The notes: generated from the letters alone by a model not told the origin. DNA of 49,959 bases from Alphaproteobacteria bacterium (GCA_029248825.1 JAQWIP010000043.1:1-49959); one strand, 5' to 3'. Positions 37,862 to 47,280 are shown, numbered from the stretch's first letter. Translations and numbers: made by a program.

Positions 37862-39253
37862 ATGATGATGAAATTTAGCCACTTAAACCTTCCCACGCTG
37901 GCGCTTGTAGCTGGCTTTATAATGACGCCATGGGCGCACGCTTCGGCGCAAAACGCCAAGCCGATTGCCGACGCCAGTGCCGTGACTTTGCAGCAATTGC
38001 TCGAGCAAGTGCGCCAAGGTCGGGTGCAAGACAATGCCGAATTTGAAAAACGCGAGGCGGCGTTTCGCCAAAACCGCAATCAGCAAAAATCTGTTCTGAC
38101 GCGCACGCAAAATAGAATTAAGCGCGAAGAAGCGCGTTCGGAACGGCTCGAAAAACGGTTCTCCGAGAACGAATTAAAATTGGCCGAGCTTGAAGGCCTG
38201 CTCAATGATCGCCTCGGCGTGTTCGGCGAATTATTCGGCATTGTGCGCCAAGTGGCGGGCGAGACCAAAGCGCAAATTGACGAAAGTGTGATTTCGGGCG
38301 AGCTGAAAGGGCGCAGCGCGCGGCTGGGCGACTTGGCCAAAAGCAAAGGCTTGCCGCCGATGAGCGAGCTGGAATATTTATGGTTCACGCTACAACAAGA
38401 AATGACCGCGCAAGGGCAAGTCAAACGCTTCCAAGGCGATGTGGTTAATTTGGATGGCAGTTTGCGCCAATCCGAAATTTTGCGCGTTGGCCCCTTCACG
38501 GCTTTGGCCGACGATGCGTTTGTTCGCTATGCAGGCAATCATCGGTTTGCCGATTTGGGTCGACAACCGCCTGCGCGCTTTGGCGATGCGGCGGATGATT
38601 TGACCGATGCGACGGTTGGCGACATGGTGGCGGCTCCGGTCGACCCCTCTCGCGGCGCGATTTTGAACTTATTCTTGCAATTGCCGACCCTGTCGGAGCG
38701 CATCGCGCAAGGTGGCCTGGTTGGCTATATCATCTTGCTGCTGGGCGCCTTTGGCATTGCTTTGGCGGGCGAGCGCATCACCCGATTGACGCTGACGGCG
38801 CGCGCCGTCAAAAGCCAATTGGCTGCCGGAGAGGCCAAGGATGGCGACACGCCTTTGGCGCGCGTCTGGGCGGCCTATGCCTCGCATAAGGGCAGTGATA
38901 TGGAAACGCTGGAGCTGAAACTCGACGATGCGATTTTGAAAGAAATGCCAGCCTTGGAAAAACATCTTTCCTTGCTGAAACTTCTGTCGGGCGTTGCTCC
39001 CCTGATGGGGCTATTGGGAACGGTTACGGGCATGATTTTGACCTTCCAAGCGATCACGCTTTACGGCACGGGCGACCCGAAACTCATGGCGGGGGGTATT
39101 TCGCAAGCCTTGATAACCACGGTTTTGGGACTGGTGGTGGCCATTCCGATATTGCTATTGCATACGGTGGCGGCCACGCGCTCGCGCGAGATTGTGCAAG
39201 TGCTGGAAGAGCAAGCGGCGGGCATGATGGCCGCTCATGCTGAGCGCAAATAG
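37862..39253 (+). CDS. MotA/TolQ/ExbB proton channel family protein with N-terminal periplasmic coiled coil (TtpC-like)
   Basis: Signal peptide, long coiled coil, C-terminal LLKLLSGVAPLMGLLGTVTGMILTFQAITLYGTGDPKLMAGGISQALITTVLGLVVAIPILLLH. Confidence 0.9.
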   Translation: MMMKFSHLNLPTLALVAGFIMTPWAHASAQNAKPIADASAVTLQQLLEQVRQGRVQDNAEFEKREAAFRQNRNQQKSVLTRTQNRIKREEARSERLEKRFSENELKLAELEGLLNDRLGVFGELFGIVRQVAGETKAQIDESVISGELKGRSARLGDLAKSKGLPPMSELEYLWFTLQQEMTAQGQVKRFQGDVVNLDGSLRQSEILRVGPFTALADDAFVRYAGNHRFADLGRQPPARFGDAADDLTDATVGDMVAAPVDPSRGAILNLFLQLPTLSERIAQGGLVGYIILLLGAFGIALAGERITRLTLTARAVKSQLAAGEAKDGDTPLARVWAAYASHKGSDMETLELKLDDAILKEMPALEKHLSLLKLLSGVAPLMGLLGTVTGMILTFQAITLYGTGDPKLMAGGISQALITTVLGLVVAIPILLLHTVAATRSREIVQVLEEQAAGMMAAHAERK

Positions 39254-39265
39254 CGGAGCCTAGGG

Positions 39266-39820
39266 ATGAGCTTTACCGATATTATCTCGCTGTTTCTGAA
39301 CCCGTTGGAGGCGGCGCGGGGTTTGCGCGACTTCCTCGAGTTGGGCGGCGATATATTGGCGCTGATTTTAGGGCTGACGCTGTGTCTCTGGGCGCTGATT
39401 TATGAGCGCTATAGTTTTTTCCGCACGCCGTTTAAAACCCTGTGCGCCGAGCATTTACAAAATTGGCGCGCCCGCAAAGAGCATAAAAGTTGGCACGCCC
39501 ATCGCATTCGCGAACAAATGATTTCCGACGCGCGCCTGCAAGCCAATGCCAATCTTTCCTATATTAAAGTCTTGGTCGCGCTCGCGCCATTTCTGGGTCT
39601 GCTTGGCACCGTGACGGGCATGGTGGAAGTGTTTGATGTGATGGCCATCACCGGCTCGGGCAATGCGCGCGCCATGGCGGCGGGCATCTCCAAGGCCACA
39701 TTGCCAACCATGGCTGGCATGGTGGTGGCTTTGTCGGGATTGTTTTTCACCGCCAATTTGGAGCGCAAAGCCAGTGGGTCGGTGGCGCAATTGGAAGATA
39801 ATTTAGAGCTGGCCGATTAG
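39266..39820 (+). CDS. exbB: MotA/TolQ/ExbB proton channel family protein (ExbB)
   Basis: VALAPFLGLLGTVTGMVEVFDVMAITGSGNARAMAAGISKATLPTMAGMVVALSGLF. Confidence 0.92.
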   Translation: MSFTDIISLFLNPLEAARGLRDFLELGGDILALILGLTLCLWALIYERYSFFRTPFKTLCAEHLQNWRARKEHKSWHAHRIREQMISDARLQANANLSYIKVLVALAPFLGLLGTVTGMVEVFDVMAITGSGNARAMAAGISKATLPTMAGMVVALSGLFFTANLERKASGSVAQLEDNLELAD

Positions 39821-39848
39821 GCCCCAGAAAACAGACGGGAGACACCCC

Positions 39849-40250
39849 ATGCGACGCAGACACGCAAGGCCAGAAGAAGATACCGCCATTGATATGACGC
39901 CGATGCTCGACATTGTTTTCATCATGCTCATCTTCTTTATCGTCACCGCGACTTTCGTGAAAGAAAGCGGCATTGATGTGACCCGCCCGGATGCGGAAAC
40001 GGCGGTGAAGCAATCGCGCGTTGGTATTTTAATTGCCATTCGCAATAATAACGAAGTCTGGATCAATCGCCGTCAAGTCGACCTCGCTGCCGTGCGCGCC
40101 AATGTGGAGCGCCTGCACGCGGAAAACCCGCAAGGCGGTGCGGTCATTCAAGCCGATAAAGAAGCCATGACGGGCGTGCTGGTAGAGATTATGGATCAAG
40201 TGCGTCTGGCCGGCGTTGGCTCTATTTCGATTGCGGCGGAAGAAAAATGA
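39849..40250 (+). CDS. exbD: Biopolymer transport protein ExbD
   Basis: IDMTPMLDIVFIMLIFFIVTATFVKESGIDVTRP. Confidence 0.94.
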   Translation: MRRRHARPEEDTAIDMTPMLDIVFIMLIFFIVTATFVKESGIDVTRPDAETAVKQSRVGILIAIRNNNEVWINRRQVDLAAVRANVERLHAENPQGGAVIQADKEAMTGVLVEIMDQVRLAGVGSISIAAEEK

Positions 40251-40876
40251 CCGCAACTGAATCGGCAGCGAAAACCCCGAAGCGCCTTTTTGGCGCTCTT
40301 GGGCTTGCTTTGCTGACGACCGTGGCTTTGTTTTTGACGATGAAAATTTTGGTCACTGGACAAGATTACGAAATCGAAGAAGAGCTGGCCTCGCTGGGCA
40401 TTGATTTCGTGCGCGTGGCGCGCGATGAAGATTTAAATACGAAAAACCGCGCGCCCAAACGGCCAAGCCAAGAAAAACCCGACGAGCCGCCGCCGCCGCC
40501 CAAATTATCGCAGCCCTCGCGGCCCAATGTCGATAAGGCTTCGGCCAATGTTAATTTAGGCCAATTTGCTTTGGGTGGGTTGAATTTAAATGCCCCCGTC
40601 GATGGCGATGCGCTGGCCATTGTGCGAGTCTTGCCGCGCTATCCAAGTCGTGCTTTGTCGCGCGGCATTGAGGGCTGGGTATTATTGGAATTTGCGATTA
40701 GCCCCTTGGGGCAAGCCATTGAGCCGTCGGTGATAGATGCCGACCCTAAAGGCACGTTCGACCGCGCCGCCATCAATGCGGTGAAGCGGTGGAAATATCG
40801 CCCCATGGTGGAAAACGGCAAAGCGGCCGTGCGCCCTGGCGTGCGCCAGCTCATTAGCTTTCAGATAGCGAAATAA
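40247..40876 (+). CDS. tonB: TonB family energy transducer
   Basis: One N-terminal TM, short PPPPPK linker, C-terminal YPSRALSRGIEGWVLLEFAISPLGQAIEPSVIDADPKGTFDRAAINAVKRWKYRP; overlaps exbD by 4 bp. Confidence 0.94.
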   Translation: MTATESAAKTPKRLFGALGLALLTTVALFLTMKILVTGQDYEIEEELASLGIDFVRVARDEDLNTKNRAPKRPSQEKPDEPPPPPKLSQPSRPNVDKASANVNLGQFALGGLNLNAPVDGDALAIVRVLPRYPSRALSRGIEGWVLLEFAISPLGQAIEPSVIDADPKGTFDRAAINAVKRWKYRPMVENGKAAVRPGVRQLISFQIAK

Positions 40877-40887
40877 AGGGGGCGCAG

Positions 40888-42189
40888 ATGAAACAAATAC
40901 CTCTCTTTATTACCGTCTTGGCGCTGTTTGCCGCGCCTTTGAGCGGAGCGTTTATCGGCGCTGATTTTGGCCAAGCGCAGGCGCAAAAAGCCAAGCGCGA
41001 GAAACCCAAAAAGCCAAAAACCCGTCGCTCGGAAGTTTTGGGCAAAGCGGCTTTCCAACGCATTGAGCAATCGCAAACCTGGCTCGGCGAAGAAAAATAT
41101 CTCGAAGCTTTCGCGCCCCTGCAAGCCATTCTCGAGAGCGAGCGGTTTAGCGCGTATGAAAAAGCTGTGGCCATTCAGACCATGGGCTTTATTCATGCGG
41201 CGCAAGGCGATTATGCCAAAACCATTGCCAGTTTCGAGCGCGCCTTGGCCACGGGCCATTTGCCTGTGCGTGTGGTCAGCGATATCACTTATAATTTGGC
41301 GCAGCTTTACTTGGCCCAGGGGCAGGGGCAAAAATCCTTGGCGCTCTTAGACCAATGGTTTGCCGCGCTGGAGGGCGAGCCAAGTGCGGGGCCTTATGCG
41401 CTTCGGGCGCAGATTTATTTGGGGATGGATAATCTCGCGGCGGCGGAAAAAGATATTCGTCTGGCGATTGCCAAAGCCGAAGCGCCCAAGCAGCAATGGA
41501 CGCGCATTCTATTGTCGGTGCTGTTGCAACAGGCGCGGTATAAAGAGGCGCGCCCGATTTTAGAAGATGCGGTGGAGCGTTGGCCGGGGGTGAAAACATT
41601 CTGGCAGCATCTGACAGCGGTTTATTATGATGCCGATGACGAAAAGCTGGCTTTTGTGGCGCAGCAAGCGATGCATATTCAGGGCATGTTAAGCTCGTCG
41701 AAAGAGCTGTCTTCTATGGCGCAGCTATATCTTTATCATGATGTTCCGATCAAGGCGGCGCAGGTTTTGCAAAGCGGTATGGACGCGGGCAAAATTGAAA
41801 AAACCGAAAAAAATTATGAGCTTTTGGCGCAAAGCTATCGTCACGCCCGCGAGTGGAAAGCCTCGATTGCGCCGCTAACGCAAGCGGCGAAAAAATCTGA
41901 CAAAGGCAAGTTTTACGAGCAATTGGCGCAGAGCCATTTGCAAGATGAGCAATGGGCGAAAGCCGAAGCGGCTTTGGAAAAAGCGCTGGAAAAAGGCAAG
42001 TTGGAAAAACCCGCCGACACTTGGTTATTGCTCGGCATTGCAAGGGTGCGGACGGAGAAATATGACGCCGCCATTAAAGCTTTTCGCAAAGCTGGCGATG
42101 ATGACGACACCGCGCGTGATGCCTTTCGCTGGATCCGTTCGATTGAGCGGCGTTTGGCCGAAGAAAGAGACGCCAAATCTGACGGCTAG
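40888..42189 (+). CDS. Tetratricopeptide-repeat protein with signal peptide (TonB2-operon type)
   Basis: Signal peptide; repeated TPR-like helices (YAKTIASFERALATGHLPVRVVSDITYNLAQLYLAQGQ; WAKAEAALEKALEKG; YDAAIKAFRKAGDDD). Confidence 0.85.
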   Translation: MKQIPLFITVLALFAAPLSGAFIGADFGQAQAQKAKREKPKKPKTRRSEVLGKAAFQRIEQSQTWLGEEKYLEAFAPLQAILESERFSAYEKAVAIQTMGFIHAAQGDYAKTIASFERALATGHLPVRVVSDITYNLAQLYLAQGQGQKSLALLDQWFAALEGEPSAGPYALRAQIYLGMDNLAAAEKDIRLAIAKAEAPKQQWTRILLSVLLQQARYKEARPILEDAVERWPGVKTFWQHLTAVYYDADDEKLAFVAQQAMHIQGMLSSSKELSSMAQLYLYHDVPIKAAQVLQSGMDAGKIEKTEKNYELLAQSYRHAREWKASIAPLTQAAKKSDKGKFYEQLAQSHLQDEQWAKAEAALEKALEKGKLEKPADTWLLLGIARVRTEKYDAAIKAFRKAGDDDDTARDAFRWIRSIERRLAEERDAKSDG

Positions 42190-42201
42190 TCGGTTGTCGG
42201 T

Positions 42202-43101
42202 TTAATTGTCTTTTTTGGCCTGAGCGGCGGCAATCATATGCGTCAAATAGGTGCGCGTATCGTGCGATGGCCAATCGTCGACATCGGTTTGTTGCGCGTC
42301 GAAAGCGGCGCTAATCTCGTCGTTGCGCTCTTCTGCCAAATGGCGCGCGGCGTAATGGGGAAAAATATAAAACGCGCCTTGTTTAATTTGTTCGATGGTA
42401 TGGGCGCCCACGGTTTCGACTGCATAAGGGGTGACATCGCCTTCGATTTGGGTTTCGCGCACGGGTTTGGGGCCGCCATAGGCCTCGGGGCGCAGGGCGC
42501 CAGAATTGGCAATCTCGGTTTGCGTCCAGCCGGGGCATAATAGGGAGATGGAAATAGGCTCGGGCAATTCCATCCGTAGCATGCCTGTATAGCCCAAGAC
42601 GGCGGCCTTGGTGGCATTATAGCCAGCCATGTAAGGGGCGGGCCAACCGATGGAGTTTTCGGAAGCGGTATTGCAAATATGGGCAGGCGTGCCTTGTTCG
42701 GTAAAGCGGCGGGTGAACTCCATGCAGGTGTTCCAATTGCCGAAGAAATTAACTTCGAAGACCCAGCGCAAATCGGCATCTTTGGTTTTCACGGCGGGGC
42801 CCATGCCAGCGCCGACGCCTGCATTGTTGAACAGCGCATCGACGTGGCCAAAATGCGCCCAAGCTTTATCGGCGAGCGCGTTGATTTGAGCCATGTCGGT
42901 GACATCGCAAGCGATGGCAATGGCGCTGGCTTTGGCATCTGGCATGGCTTCGAGTTGTTCGGCGCGGGCTTGGGCGTCTTTCTGGTGAATATCGGAGACG
43001 ACGACATGGCAGCCTTGGCGGATGAGGGTTTTGGCGATATCCAGTCCGATACCATTGGCGGCACCGGTGATGACGGCGACTTTATTTTTAAAATCTTGCA
43101 T
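42202..43101 (-). CDS. SDR family NAD(P)-dependent oxidoreductase
   Basis: VAVITGAANGIGLDIAKTLI (TGxxxGIG), LFNNAGVGAG, YMAGYNATKAA (YxxxK); start moved to ATG 43101. Confidence 0.92.
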   Translation of the reverse strand: MQDFKNKVAVITGAANGIGLDIAKTLIRQGCHVVVSDIHQKDAQARAEQLEAMPDAKASAIAIACDVTDMAQINALADKAWAHFGHVDALFNNAGVGAGMGPAVKTKDADLRWVFEVNFFGNWNTCMEFTRRFTEQGTPAHICNTASENSIGWPAPYMAGYNATKAAVLGYTGMLRMELPEPISISLLCPGWTQTEIANSGALRPEAYGGPKPVRETQIEGDVTPYAVETVGAHTIEQIKQGAFYIFPHYAARHLAEERNDEISAAFDAQQTDVDDWPSHDTRTYLTHMIAAAQAKKDN

Positions 43102-43271
43102 GGGTTTCTCCTCTTGAAAGGGGAGGGTAAGCTTTAGCGAAGTTTCGTGCAATTGCGTTGGTGTGGTTGGGGATAAAAATCTTTGCTTGTGCTTTGCACC
43201 TCTGGAATAAATAGTTTACAAGATGGCCAACCGAGCTGGAGCGTGATTATGTTTTGGCTATGTGTGGTGCA

Positions 43272-43358
43272 GGAGAGGTGCCAGAGTGGTTGAATGGGGC
43301 GGTCTCGAAAACCGTTGAGCGTTTACGCGTTCCGGGGGTTCGAATCCCTCCCTCTCCG
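43272..43358 (+). tRNA. tRNA-Ser(CGA)
   Basis: Acceptor GGAGAGG/CCTCTCC, anticodon arm GCGGT-CTCGAAA-ACCGT (CGA), long variable arm, T arm GGGGGTTCGAATCCCTC; CCA not encoded. Confidence 0.95.
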
Positions 43359-43484
43359 CGCTAGAAGCGCTAGGTTGCCAAGGGCAACCCCAGCGCGCTT
43401 TGTGCCAGCGAAGGGGCATAGCCCCGAAGTCGGCCTTAGCGAAAATATAGAAATCACATATTCTGCTATTCCCCAAACTCCCTC

Positions 43485-44336
43485 TTACTTCCGCACCAGC
43501 CCCATCTGTTTCGCAATCATCTTATCCGCCAGCCGCTTCGGCAGCATAGCGAGAAACCGGTTCTGCCCTGACTGCACATCAATGCGATAGCGCGTTTTCG
43601 GCTTAGCGCTGGTCAAAATATTCAGTGCGCGTTTGGAAATCACGTCTGGTTCGCAGCCGGCTTTTTCCATGCCTTCGGTAAAGCCGATAACTCTTGCGAT
43701 GGCTTTGCGGTAGGGCGAATTATCATAGCGCGCCAACATAGGCGCCTTGTCGACTTTTCCCCAAATCGCGGTTTTCACGGGGCCTGGCGCGATGATGACG
43801 ACATCAATACCAAACAGCATCAGCTCGCGGCGCAGGGCTTCGGAAAAACCTTCGAGGCCAAACTTACTCATATTATAGGCGCCCATAAACGGCATGCCCG
43901 CTTCGCCGGAGACCGAGCTAATATTGATAATTTTACCTGGCGCGCCGGTGCGCTCTGTGTCGGCGCCCAGCAGTGCCATGAAGGCTTGGGTGCAATGGAA
44001 AACTCCCATGAGGTTCACGTCAAACTGATAGCGAAACTCTTCGGCGCTGAGGTTTTGAATGGCGCCAAAAACGGCAATGCCCGCGTTGTTAATCAGGCCT
44101 GCGAGTTTCTCGCCGTTTAATTCGGCTTCCACTTGCTTGGCTGCGGCTTGCACGTCTTTTTCGTTGGTGACGTCAAACACCAGCGGGGAAAAATTCTCGC
44201 CAATTTCGGCAGCCACGGCTTGGCCATCGGCTTTATTGCGAATCGAGCCGAAAACGCGATAGCCGTTTTCGACCAATGTTTTAGAAATTTGACGACCAAT
44301 TCCAGACGACGCTCCGGTAACCACAACTGACAACAT
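43485..44336 (-). CDS. SDR family oxidoreductase
   Basis: SVVVTGASSGIGRQISKTLV, GLINNAGIAVFG, INISSVSGEAGMPFMGAYNMSKFGLEGFSEALRREL. Confidence 0.92.
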   Translation of the reverse strand: MLSVVVTGASSGIGRQISKTLVENGYRVFGSIRNKADGQAVAAEIGENFSPLVFDVTNEKDVQAAAKQVEAELNGEKLAGLINNAGIAVFGAIQNLSAEEFRYQFDVNLMGVFHCTQAFMALLGADTERTGAPGKIINISSVSGEAGMPFMGAYNMSKFGLEGFSEALRRELMLFGIDVVIIAPGPVKTAIWGKVDKAPMLARYDNSPYRKAIARVIGFTEGMEKAGCEPDVISKRALNILTSAKPKTRYRIDVQSGQNRFLAMLPKRLADKMIAKQMGLVRK

Positions 44337-44403
44337 GTTTTGTCTCCCTGTTCAGATTTGCGACGAGCCTAGCATGCTCGCCGCCGTATGCAACGGTTTC
44401 CCC

Positions 44404-44431
44404 TTGATGGCTTGCGCCGTGTGCCTATAAT
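44404..44431 (+). promoter_or_regulatory. Sigma70-like promoter upstream of the P450 gene
   Basis: TTGATG (44404-44409), 16-bp spacer, TATAAT (44426-44431), about 34 bp upstream of the ATG. Confidence 0.55.
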
Positions 44432-44464
44432 CATCGCCAAACGTGTCGTGCTAGGGAGTGCCAA

Positions 44465-45802
44465 ATGCAAATGTTATCGGAAACCATTCAACCGGAAGAC
44501 AATAGCTATCGCCCGCCTCATATTGCCTATGAGACGCCGGAGGGGTTTGACCTGATGGACATGACCATGTTCCGCGACCATGGCCAGCCCTATGATTATT
44601 TTCATACATTGCGCGAGAAAGCCCCCGTCAGTTGGTGGCAGCCGCCCGCGACGACCGATGTGGCTGGCTATTGGGCTTTGACGCGCTATGAAGATGTGAA
44701 AAAATGTGACCTCGATGCCAAGACTTTTTCGTCTGGCGCGGGCGGTATTTTAATGGGCTATAGCGCCAAAGGCGGCGGCCCCAAAAGGCTTTCGGGCGCG
44801 TCTTTAAACTCGATGATTAATTTGGACCAGCCGTGGCACATTCCTTTGCGCATGGCGCATCGCCCGTTTTTCACGCCAGATTATATCGGCAAATTGCAAT
44901 CGCGCGTCGAAACCGAAGTCGATCGTCTGCTCGATAATATGGAAGCCATTGCCAAAAAGAATGACGGCAAAGTCGATATGGTTACCAATTTCTCGGAATG
45001 GTTGCCGATGTATACTTTGTGCGAAATGCTGGGCATTGACGAAAAAGATCGCCCGAGCATTGTGCGCTGGATGCATTATTTAGAAAACGCTGCCTATATT
45101 GTTGGCGACCCAGAGGCCAAAGTCTCGCCTTGGTTTATTGCCAAATTTCTTTGGAATATCCGTCAGATGTTCCGCTATGGGCAAAAAGTCTTGCTCGACC
45201 GCCGCAAAAATCCGCGCGATGATTTGCTCACCGTGATTGCCACCACCGAGCTGGATGGCGAGCCGATGGATCAGTCTTATTTGGATGGCTCTTGGTTGCT
45301 GATTATTTTTGCAGGCAATGATACGACCCGCAATAGCTTGTCTGGCACGATGCGGTTGCTGAGCCAATTTAAGGATCAAAAGCAAATGCTCATCGACGAG
45401 CCGAGCCTTATTCCGCAAATGGTGCCAGAGGCTCTGCGCCTTGTCTCGCCGGTTATGTATATGCGCCGCACCGCGCAAGCCGACGCGGAACTTTCGGGTC
45501 AGAAAATCACCAAGGGCGAAAAAGTCGTGATGTATTATGGCGCCGCCAATCGCGACCCAGATGTGTTTGCCGAGCCCGATAAAATGGATATTCATCGCGC
45601 CAATGCCAATGAACATTTGGCTTTCGGCACAGGCGCCCATGTGTGCCTTGGCCAGCGCATTGCCAATATGCAGCTCGAGACCGCTTATCGGCGTATTCTT
45701 GACCGTTTCCCGAACGTGGAATGGACCGGCAAGCAGAGCCATGCGCCTAATAATTTCGTCAATGCCATTTCGCATTTGGAAGTCGATTTAGGCATAAATT
45801 AA
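44465..45802 (+). CDS. Cytochrome P450
   Basis: I-helix IIFAGNDTTRNSLS, ExxR PEALRLVSP, heme-binding FGTGAHVCLGQRIA. Confidence 0.96.
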   Translation: MQMLSETIQPEDNSYRPPHIAYETPEGFDLMDMTMFRDHGQPYDYFHTLREKAPVSWWQPPATTDVAGYWALTRYEDVKKCDLDAKTFSSGAGGILMGYSAKGGGPKRLSGASLNSMINLDQPWHIPLRMAHRPFFTPDYIGKLQSRVETEVDRLLDNMEAIAKKNDGKVDMVTNFSEWLPMYTLCEMLGIDEKDRPSIVRWMHYLENAAYIVGDPEAKVSPWFIAKFLWNIRQMFRYGQKVLLDRRKNPRDDLLTVIATTELDGEPMDQSYLDGSWLLIIFAGNDTTRNSLSGTMRLLSQFKDQKQMLIDEPSLIPQMVPEALRLVSPVMYMRRTAQADAELSGQKITKGEKVVMYYGAANRDPDVFAEPDKMDIHRANANEHLAFGTGAHVCLGQRIANMQLETAYRRILDRFPNVEWTGKQSHAPNNFVNAISHLEVDLGIN

Positions 45803-47280
45803 TGCGGTTTAAGCTCCCTCCTTTGGCCAAAAAATGGGTGGTGCGGAGCGCGCTTATTTTACTTTTGCCGGTGGCGGGGGTGCTGGTCAGCATCATTTAT
45901 GTGACAGGTAAAATCGCCTTTTACGAACAGGCCGATAATGCCGCGCGCATGGCCTCAAAAGCGGCTTATCTGAAATCCATTGGCGGGCCCGCCCCGGCCA
46001 ATGCCCCCGATTTGGTGGTGATTTTATTCGATGATTTGGGCTATGGCGATGTCGGCTTTACCGGCAATCGCCTGATTAAAACCCCGCATATGGACGCGTT
46101 GGCGGCCAATGGCATGGTGTTGGAAAATTACTACGCGGCCGCGCCGGTCTGTTCGCCCTCGCGTGCTGCTATGTTGACCGGTCGCATGGCCCCGCGCGCC
46201 GGACTGACGGTTGTGCCGTTTCCGTCCGGCTCGCCGCTCGACCGGCTTAATCGGTTTTTCAATAATCCGGTGCGCTTGCCGCGTGAAGAAATTCTCATTG
46301 CCGATGTGTTGCAAGCCGGTGGCTTTCACACGGCGATGGTCGGCAAATGGCATATGGGCGACCATGATAAATCCGTGCCGACCGAGTTCGGCTTCGATAA
46401 ATTTTTCGGCACTTATTATTCCAATGATATGAACCCCTTCACTCTGGTCAGCGGTCGGGCGGGGCAGGGCGAAACCATTACCCATCAAGCGCCGGTTGAC
46501 CAAACCACGCTCAATCCGCTTTATGCAGAAAAAGCCGAACGCTTTATCGCGGATGCGCCAAAGGACAAGCCGTTATTTTTATATCTCGCGCATAATTTTC
46601 CCCATGTGCCGCTTTACGCCGCGCCGCATGAGGCCGGCCGTTCTGAAGCCGGTCTGTATGGCGATGTGGTGCAGGGTCTCGACGATACGGTGGGTCGCAT
46701 TGTCGCCGCCTTGAAAGAACGCGGGCGGTTCAACAATACGCTGATTATCATCACCAGCGATAATGGCCCGTGGTGGGAAGGGCGCGGCATTGGCCGGGGC
46801 CGTAAGGGTGTCAGTTTTGAGGGCGGCGTGCATGTGCCGTTTATCGCCCATTGGCCAAAAGCCATTCGACCGGGCGCCTCGGATGCGCTGGCCATGGGCA
46901 CGGATTTATTGCCGACCCTATTGGAGGAGTTGCAATTGCCCGCGCCGCAAGACCGCCTATTGGACGGCAAATCCATCGCCGCCACTTTGCGCGGCGGCGA
47001 CAGCCCACATGCGGTTTTATATTATTATGCCGCCGGCACATTAATGGCGGTGCGCGACAAGCGGCATAAATATCGCGCCCGCAAGCCGGTGGTCTATCCC
47101 ACTGACCCGGTATCGATTCCGATTTGGCAGGGGCAAGGCCCGTGGCTGTTTGACCTGCAGGCTGACGCGCAAGAGGCCTATGACATCTCCATGCGCAAAC
47201 CGGCCATTGCGGCTGAGCTGAAAGCTTTCATGGACGCCAAAAATGCTGAAATGGCTGCCAATCCGCGCGGCTGGAAATAA
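45802..47280 (+). CDS. Type I (formylglycine-dependent) sulfatase, membrane-anchored or secreted
   Basis: LVVILFDDLGYGDVGFTGN; CSPSRAAMLTGR (C-x-P-S-R); GKWHMGDHDKSVPTEFGFDKFFG; N-terminal TM segment. Confidence 0.95.
   Translation: MRFKLPPLAKKWVVRSALILLLPVAGVLVSIIYVTGKIAFYEQADNAARMASKAAYLKSIGGPAPANAPDLVVILFDDLGYGDVGFTGNRLIKTPHMDALAANGMVLENYYAAAPVCSPSRAAMLTGRMAPRAGLTVVPFPSGSPLDRLNRFFNNPVRLPREEILIADVLQAGGFHTAMVGKWHMGDHDKSVPTEFGFDKFFGTYYSNDMNPFTLVSGRAGQGETITHQAPVDQTTLNPLYAEKAERFIADAPKDKPLFLYLAHNFPHVPLYAAPHEAGRSEAGLYGDVVQGLDDTVGRIVAALKERGRFNNTLIIITSDNGPWWEGRGIGRGRKGVSFEGGVHVPFIAHWPKAIRPGASDALAMGTDLLPTLLEELQLPAPQDRLLDGKSIAATLRGGDSPHAVLYYYAAGTLMAVRDKRHKYRARKPVVYPTDPVSIPIWQGQGPWLFDLQADAQEAYDISMRKPAIAAELKAFMDAKNAEMAANPRGWK

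Noticed and set aside
43258-43476. 72-aa minus-strand ORF containing REGFEPPERVNAQRFSRPPHSTTLAPL
   Set aside because: Translation of the antisense of tRNA-Ser, a frequent annotation artefact.
43272-43484. tRNA-Ser as an integration site of a genomic island
   Set aside because: No integrase adjacent and no direct repeat of the tRNA 3' end seen in the window; kept only as a speculative note in the cluster finding.
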